Below are positions 59,514-64,000 of a stretch of 64,000 bases of DNA, piece by piece (the stretch's first letter is position 1; the number at the start of each line of letters is the position of its first letter). The DNA lies in the NCBI GenBank assembly GCA_030424545.1, contig JAUHWL010000007.1:62001-126000 (forward strand). The letters run 5' to 3'. Made by a program: the position numbers and the translations under genes. A model generated the notes under the pieces. The model was not told the DNA's origin, made no database searches, and worked only from the letters and a program-made list of their open reading frames with translations. The DNA is from Bacteroidia bacterium. Lineage in GTDB: Bacteria > Bacteroidota > Bacteroidia > Flavobacteriales > Schleiferiaceae.

Positions 59514-61318
59514 AAAAACTCACAACTCTACTTTTATGCGGTTTTATTTCCGTTTCACTTTTTGGACAAAAGCAGCAAAACAATCCCCATGAAGAAAATG
59601 TATACGATGAATCTTTTGCGCAAATTCATTATTGGGATTTTAAATTAGGAAATGCATTAGATACCCAAGTTATTAAGAGTTTAGTGGCTCGTCAATTTTA
59701 TTTTAATGAAAATGATGGATTGCGGGTAACGCATATTAGTAGAAGTTTAACGGCTACACATATAAACTTTCAGCAAGTATATAAAGGTATTGATGTATTT
59801 GGAGGCGGAATTAAAGTAGCCATTTCTAGAAACAACATTTTGTTTAGAGGCATAGAAACGTTGTTCAATACAAATGGGTCCATTTCCGATGTTCAGAAAT
59901 ATATGGATGTTAATGCTGCGCTTGCAGAATTTAAAGATGTAGTGTTTTTAGAAAACAAACCCGTTTATTTATGGAATGGAGAAAACATTGTACCTGGTTG
60001 GTATGCAAAGTTTAATCATGATAGATATCAAAGCCATGAGGCCACATGGTTTGCAAATAATGAACGCTATTTTGTAAGAGATTTATTAGCCTATGATAAG
60101 GATACAGTGGTTACAGGCAAAGTTTTTCATCCAGACCCAATTACGCCAATTAGCAAGGTTTATGGTGGTGTTTATGTAGATAATAGCGACAATAATGGCG
60201 TGGTTTTAAACCCGTTAAGAAAAGAAGTGAGCTTACAAGTAACGTTTGAAAACGGGCTTTTTGCGCTGAAAAACGAATATGTAGAAATTGTTGATATGGA
60301 TGCGCCTTTTGACAATCCTGTAAAATCGCCCACTCCAGAATTTAGTTTTTCTAGAAGCTTACCTGGTTTTGAACAAGTAAATAGCTTCTACCACATTACA
60401 GAAACGCAAAAGTATTTACAAAGCATTGGGTATTTAAATTTAAATAACGCACCCATATTGGTAGATGCAAATGCATACAACGGCCAAGATAATTCCAGCT
60501 TCAACCCCAATTCTAACCCAGCACCTTCTTTGTTTTTTGGCAATGGAGGTGTAGATGACGCAGAAGATGCGGATGTAGTGGTGCATGAATATGGTCATGC
60601 CATTTCTTATAGGGCTTCTCCCAATACCAATGTAGGGTTTGAGAGACGTTGTTTAGACGAAGCTTTTGGAGATTACATTGCCGTTTCTTATACCAGAGAC
60701 GAATTTTCTTTTGGGAAAAACCTAGTTTTTAATTGGGACGGTCATAATCCGTTTTGGGTTGGAAGAACGGTTAATAACCCAGATAATATATGTTATGATG
60801 ATATTTTATCATTCTCAAATGTGCATCAATACACAACTGTTTTTAATGCAGCAATGTTTGAAATTTATGATAAAATTGGAAAAACAGCTACAGATAAATT
60901 ACAAATTGAGGCATTGTTTGGTTACTCAAGCAATATGACTTTTACAGAAGCAGCACTTATGATCCTTGATGCTGACACAGCTTTGTTTGGAGGTGCGCAT
61001 AGCATAGATATTTGGGATGCTTTTGATAAACGCTGCATTTTAGATTGGACAAGTGTTGATTCTTATAGAAATGATGGTTCAAAGCCATATTCTGTTAAAA
61101 ACACATTATTAACAGCAAACACACCGTTGTTTTTAAATATAAGAGCCAATAACGCCTTCGTAAGTGTATTAGATTTAAATGGAAGAATTGTATTGGAAAA
61201 AAGATTGGACTCGGGCGCTTCAGAAATCTATTTAAACGGCCTAAGCAATGGGATGTATTTGATAAACATTCAAATAAATCAACATTTATTTACAGAAAAA
61301 ATAGTACTAGCTAATTAA
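59510..61318 (+). CDS. T9SS type A exported metallopeptidase (thermolysin/fungalysin-like)
   Basis: A 602-residue secreted zinc peptidase. A signal peptide (about 1-20) precedes an FTP-like propeptide (about 40-200, including RVTHISRSLTATHINFQQ and YKGIDVFGGGIKVA). The catalytic motif is HEYGH at 359-363 with the third zinc ligand Glu384 in CLDEAFGDY, a gluzincin layout. The last 75 residues form a type A sorting domain ending in NGMYLINIQINQHLFTEKIVL, for export through the type IX system. The start overlaps the YigZ-family gene (ATGA), so a secreted protease is coupled to a housekeeping chain. Confidence 0.92.
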   Translation: MKKLTTLLLCGFISVSLFGQKQQNNPHEENVYDESFAQIHYWDFKLGNALDTQVIKSLVARQFYFNENDGLRVTHISRSLTATHINFQQVYKGIDVFGGGIKVAISRNNILFRGIETLFNTNGSISDVQKYMDVNAALAEFKDVVFLENKPVYLWNGENIVPGWYAKFNHDRYQSHEATWFANNERYFVRDLLAYDKDTVVTGKVFHPDPITPISKVYGGVYVDNSDNNGVVLNPLRKEVSLQVTFENGLFALKNEYVEIVDMDAPFDNPVKSPTPEFSFSRSLPGFEQVNSFYHITETQKYLQSIGYLNLNNAPILVDANAYNGQDNSSFNPNSNPAPSLFFGNGGVDDAEDADVVVHEYGHAISYRASPNTNVGFERRCLDEAFGDYIAVSYTRDEFSFGKNLVFNWDGHNPFWVGRTVNNPDNICYDDILSFSNVHQYTTVFNAAMFEIYDKIGKTATDKLQIEALFGYSSNMTFTEAALMILDADTALFGGAHSIDIWDAFDKRCILDWTSVDSYRNDGSKPYSVKNTLLTANTPLFLNIRANNAFVSVLDLNGRIVLEKRLDSGASEIYLNGLSNGMYLINIQINQHLFTEKIVLAN

Positions 61319-61320
61319 TT

Positions 61321-61388
61321 AAATTTAAAAAGCCCATAAAAAAACCGCTAATTTGTTTTAGCGGTTTTTTTATGGGCTTTTTAAATTT
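61321..61388. terminator. 68-bp bidirectional terminator with perfect 31-bp arms
   Basis: The arms 61321-61351 and 61358-61388 are exact reverse complements around a six-base loop. Inside, CCGCTAA pairs with TTAGCGG and is flanked by seven-A/seven-T tracts; outside, AGCCCAT pairs with ATGGGCT, again flanked by A/T tracts. It therefore terminates in both directions and can form nested hairpins. It begins two bases after the peptidase stop, and its right arm contains the stop and last codons of the convergent DUF3276 gene. Confidence 0.92.
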
Positions 61389-61767
61389 CGTCAAAATTCA
61401 CATCTATAAAAGCGTTGTGATTATTCTCTTTTTCTTCAAGTTCTATTTCTGCTGATTTATATTCTTCCTTTTTAAAATCGGGGTTGTGTCTGTCAGAAAT
61501 AACTTCTTCACCTTTTTCTTTAATGATGTAATCCATAACATCATCCATTATTCCTTTAAAGCGTTCAAAATCTTCTTTATATAAGTAAATTTTATGCTTC
61601 TTATAATAGCTATCGCCATTATTGTTTTCGTGCTTTTTACTTTCTGTAATGGTTAAATAGAAATCATTTGCTTGTGTTGCTCTAACATCAAAAAAATAGG
61701 TTCTTCTACCAGCGCGTAATACTTTAGAAAAAATTTCATCTTTATTTGGGGAAGCATTTTCACTCAT
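61381..61767 (-). CDS. DUF3276 (PUR-alpha-like) protein
   Basis: A 128-residue protein of the DUF3276 family, whose fold resembles the PUR-alpha single-strand nucleic-acid binding domain. The core is RAGRRTYFFDVRATQANDFYLTITESKK and KHKIYLYKEDFERFKGIMDDVMDYI. The C-terminal 40 residues are acidic and probably disordered. Nucleic-acid binding is plausible but not shown. Its last codons and stop lie inside the terminator stem. Confidence 0.88.
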   Translation of the reverse strand: MSENASPNKDEIFSKVLRAGRRTYFFDVRATQANDFYLTITESKKHENNNGDSYYKKHKIYLYKEDFERFKGIMDDVMDYIIKEKGEEVISDRHNPDFKKEEYKSAEIELEEKENNHNAFIDVNFDEI

Positions 61768-61880
61768 CCTTTTTCTCTTATTTCAATTTCATGTTCCGAA
61801 CAAATCTATAAAAGTTAATCAAATAACAAACGGTAAGATTTATTTATTCTATTTAGACTAAAAAAAGTAAAGTTATTGAC

Positions 61881-63656
61881 TTAAGCGTTTGTAACAGAAG
61901 ATTCTTCAACCTGTTTGCTGTACAACTCTTGGTAGTATCCGTTGCTTTTTATGAGGGTATCATGGCTTCCTTTTTCTATTATTTCACCTTTTTCCAGTAC
62001 AATTATTTCATCGCAATGTTTTATTGCAGAAATTCTATGGCTTATAATAACGGTTGTTTTGTTCGTCATTATCGTCTTAAGGTTTTGCAATATCTTTTCT
62101 TCTGTTTCTGTATCAACGGCACTAAAGCTATCATCAAAAATTAAAATTTTAGGGTTTTTTATAATGGCTCTCGCAATAGAAACTCGTTGCTTTTGTCCAC
62201 CACTTAAAGTTACACCACGCTCGCCAACCTTGGTTTGGTATTTTAACGGAAAGCCTAAAATATTGTCATGAATCTGTGCGTTTTTCGCTGCATCTTCTAC
62301 CATTTTATCATCCGTAATATCTAAGCCAAATGCAATATTGTTATAGATTGTATCAGAAAACAAAAAACCTTCTTGAGGAACGTAGCCTATTTCTTGTCTA
62401 AGATTGTTAAGGTTTATGTTTTCTATATTCTTATCATCAATTTTTACAACTCCATTTGTAACATCAAACAAGCGCCCAATAAGCGAGGCAATGGTGCTTT
62501 TGCCCGAGCCTGTTTTACCTAATATTGCTAATGATTTACCCGGTGTTATAGAAAAAGAAACATTCTTTAATGCTTCAATTCCAGAATTTGGGTAAACAAA
62601 TGATACGTGATCAAATTCTATTTTTCCTTCAATTGGAGTATTTAATACATTGTTACTCGTAATTTCAGGTTTTGTGTTTAAGAATTCATTGATTCGTTCT
62701 TGAGATGCAGAGGCCCTTTGTACAATAGAGGTTACCCAACCAATAGAGGCAACTGGCCAAGTTAACATCCCCACATAGTACACAAATTCGGCTATATTTC
62801 CGGCACTTATTTCTCCAGCAATGTATAATCTGCCGCCTATATAAATAGTAAGTATGGTGCTTAAACCTATTAACAGGGTCATTAAAGGCATAAACAAAGA
62901 GTTTACTCGGTATAGCTTTTCGTTTACCTCAATGTATTTGTCAGCTTCAGCTGTAAACTCTTTCATGTTTTCTTCTTCTCGGGTAAACGATTTTAAAATA
63001 CGTATGCCCGAAAACGTTTCTTGGCTAAACGTAGAAATAGTAGAAAGTTGTTTTTGTACCGCATGACTTCTTATATTAATCATTTCGCTTACGCGATAAA
63101 TAAGCCATGACAATAGGGGGAGAGGAGCTAAAGTGAGTAAAGTGAGTTTAATATTTACACTAAGCATAATACCAATAACAATAATGACTAGAACTCCAGT
63201 GTTTAGCGTGTACATAATAGCAGGCCCAATGTACATGCGCACTTGGCTAACATCTTCACTAATCCGATTCATCAAATCGCCAGTATTATTTTTTCTGTAA
63301 AATGAGAGTGATAAATCTTGATATTGTTTAAATATTTCGTTTTTTAAATCATACTCAATATGCCTACTCATTACAATAATGGTTTGCCGCATAAAGAACA
63401 TAAATATGCCTTGCAAAAGGGTGGCACCTATTATGTACAATCCATAGCTTATTAATTTAGCGGTTAGCTCACCTGCATTTTCGGCTAAATTTTGCTGATG
63501 AATTTTTATTGCTTCTTCTATAGCATTAAAGGAATCTCTAATAAAGACAGCCGGAAATACTCTAAAAATAACAGAAACGATAACAAACAAGGAGCCAAGC
63601 AGAAGTAAATACTTGTATTTTAATAGATATTTATTGAGGTGCCAAAGTGCTTTCAT
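61881..63656 (-). CDS. ABC exporter (fused permease-ATPase), second copy
   Basis: A 591-residue half-transporter with six transmembrane helices (about 17-310) and a nucleotide-binding domain: Walker A GKTGSGKST (about 382-390), signature LSGGQKQR, Walker B ILIFDDSFSAVD and H-loop SHRIS. The FDDSFSA form of Walker B marks the MdlB/YheI-type multidrug and lipid exporter branch. It works as a homodimer or with another half-transporter. It lies upstream of the DUF3276 gene on the same strand, 113 bases away. Confidence 0.93.
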   Translation of the reverse strand: MKALWHLNKYLLKYKYLLLLGSLFVIVSVIFRVFPAVFIRDSFNAIEEAIKIHQQNLAENAGELTAKLISYGLYIIGATLLQGIFMFFMRQTIIVMSRHIEYDLKNEIFKQYQDLSLSFYRKNNTGDLMNRISEDVSQVRMYIGPAIMYTLNTGVLVIIVIGIMLSVNIKLTLLTLAPLPLLSWLIYRVSEMINIRSHAVQKQLSTISTFSQETFSGIRILKSFTREEENMKEFTAEADKYIEVNEKLYRVNSLFMPLMTLLIGLSTILTIYIGGRLYIAGEISAGNIAEFVYYVGMLTWPVASIGWVTSIVQRASASQERINEFLNTKPEITSNNVLNTPIEGKIEFDHVSFVYPNSGIEALKNVSFSITPGKSLAILGKTGSGKSTIASLIGRLFDVTNGVVKIDDKNIENINLNNLRQEIGYVPQEGFLFSDTIYNNIAFGLDITDDKMVEDAAKNAQIHDNILGFPLKYQTKVGERGVTLSGGQKQRVSIARAIIKNPKILIFDDSFSAVDTETEEKILQNLKTIMTNKTTVIISHRISAIKHCDEIIVLEKGEIIEKGSHDTLIKSNGYYQELYSKQVEESSVTNA

Positions 63657-63692
63657 TTACTAATATTAGGTAACGCAGCATGATTAAATTGT

Positions 63693-63700
63693 TACTTTCG
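63693..63700 (+). promoter_or_regulatory. Candidate -7 element for the dehydrogenase gene
   Basis: TACTTTCG, seven of eight positions of TAnnTTTG, 77 bases before the ATG at 63777. Confidence 0.35.
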
Positions 63701-63776
63701 CAGCGCCTTAAAAGAAACAGTTCTTTACTAACAAGGTTCAAAAATAAACAAGTATTCTACAGTAAAAATAGAACGT

Positions 63777-64000
63777 ATGATTACCACTGAAACTTTCGTT
63801 CAAAAACCAAATAATCTTGTTTTTTCTAACCCCTCATACTTGGGGCATGAGCAAGTGGTTTTTTGTCAAGACGAAGAAACCGGATTAAAAGCAATTATTG
63901 GAATTCACAGCACTGTTTTAGGCCCAGCTTTGGGAGGAACAAGAATGTGGAATTATGAAAACGAATATGATGCCTTGGTTGACGTATTGCGTCTTTCTAG
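63777..64000 (+). CDS. Leucine/glutamate-type amino-acid dehydrogenase, N-terminal part
   Basis: The first 74 codons of a gene cut by the window edge. The visible product has [23 protein letters not shown], the substrate-binding region of leucine, phenylalanine and valine dehydrogenases. These oxidatively deaminate amino acids with NAD. The family is certain, the substrate is not, though leucine dehydrogenase is the best guess for Bacteroidota. Confidence 0.88.
   Translation, partial: MITTETFVQKPNNLVFSNPSYLGHEQVVFCQDEETGLKAIIGIHSTVLGPALGGTRMWNYENEYDALVDVLRLS

Overview
The window is AT-rich chromosomal DNA of a Bacteroidota bacterium, most likely a marine or freshwater member of the Flavobacteriales. 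The evidence is as follows. Many promoters carry the Bacteroidota -7 element TAnnTTTG. Two secreted proteins carry type IX secretion (T9SS) C-terminal domains, one type A and one type B. The Bacteroidota-typical families DUF349, DUF3276, DUF4268 and PG_1098/THUMP-like methyltransferase are present, and menaquinone genes (menA, menC) are found. Genes are packed tightly, with many 1-20 bp overlaps and convergent pairs that touch. I see no tRNA, rRNA, CRISPR array, IS element or prophage.

Layout. 1-1.6 kb: ECF sigma factor, idi and a QueD/PTPS-family gene, a set reminiscent of flavobacterial carotenoid loci but without crt genes here. 1.7-4.5 kb: a tiny ORF, then feoA-feoB plus a small Cys-rich membrane protein (ferrous iron uptake). 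4.5-7.7 kb: LolC/E-like permease, NamZ-like exo-muramidase and an orphan sulfotransferase. 7.9-10.5 kb: a stand-alone H-NOX haem/gas sensor overlapping menA, followed by menC. 10.6-15 kb: two SGNH esterase-like proteins and an AlgI-like MBOAT acyltransferase, a glycan acetylation module. 15-18.1 kb: DUF4268, membrane J-domain protein, DegT/DnrJ aminotransferase behind a 26-bp perfect palindrome, and a cold-shock protein. 18.3-22.2 kb: rlmF, lplA, and a PAS protein plus metallo-beta-lactamase-fold protein pair preceded by a perfect CRP-type palindrome, then a secreted LRR protein.

22.3-31.2 kb: a visibly GC-richer stretch with hipBA, a DUF1287 protein (itself AT-rich), an MsbA-type ABC exporter, an ABC-F protein, a small membrane protein, and a porin plus secreted glutaminase. 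31.2-33.5 kb: an uncharacterised ABC permease/ATPase operon ending in a secreted protein. 33.8-39 kb: soluble NAD-linked molybdenum formate dehydrogenase (fdhD, NuoE-NuoF fusion, NuoG-like catalytic subunit). 39.1-40.6 kb: two paralogous outer-membrane beta-barrels.

40.7-47.8 kb: TPR protein, DUF368/PopT-type lipid-carrier transporter, aroE, DUF349 and uvrB on the minus strand. 48-50.7 kb: glmM and a NifS/IscS-type cysteine desulfurase. 50.7-56.9 kb: a large T9SS type B adhesin-like protein, then DUF4159, an AI-2E family transporter and a methyltransferase. 57-61.3 kb: an overlapping chain of ribD, an EamA transporter, a YigZ-family gene and a T9SS-exported metallopeptidase, ending in a 68-bp bidirectional terminator. 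61.4-64 kb: DUF3276, a second ABC exporter, and the start of a leucine/glutamate-type amino-acid dehydrogenase cut by the window edge.

The most interesting candidates for new biology are the H-NOX-menA-menC operon, the CRP-palindrome-controlled PAS/MBL pair, the palindrome in the leader of the DegT aminotransferase gene, and the uncharacterised ABC operon with its Cys-terminating secreted protein. No system here can be claimed as new from sequence reading alone.
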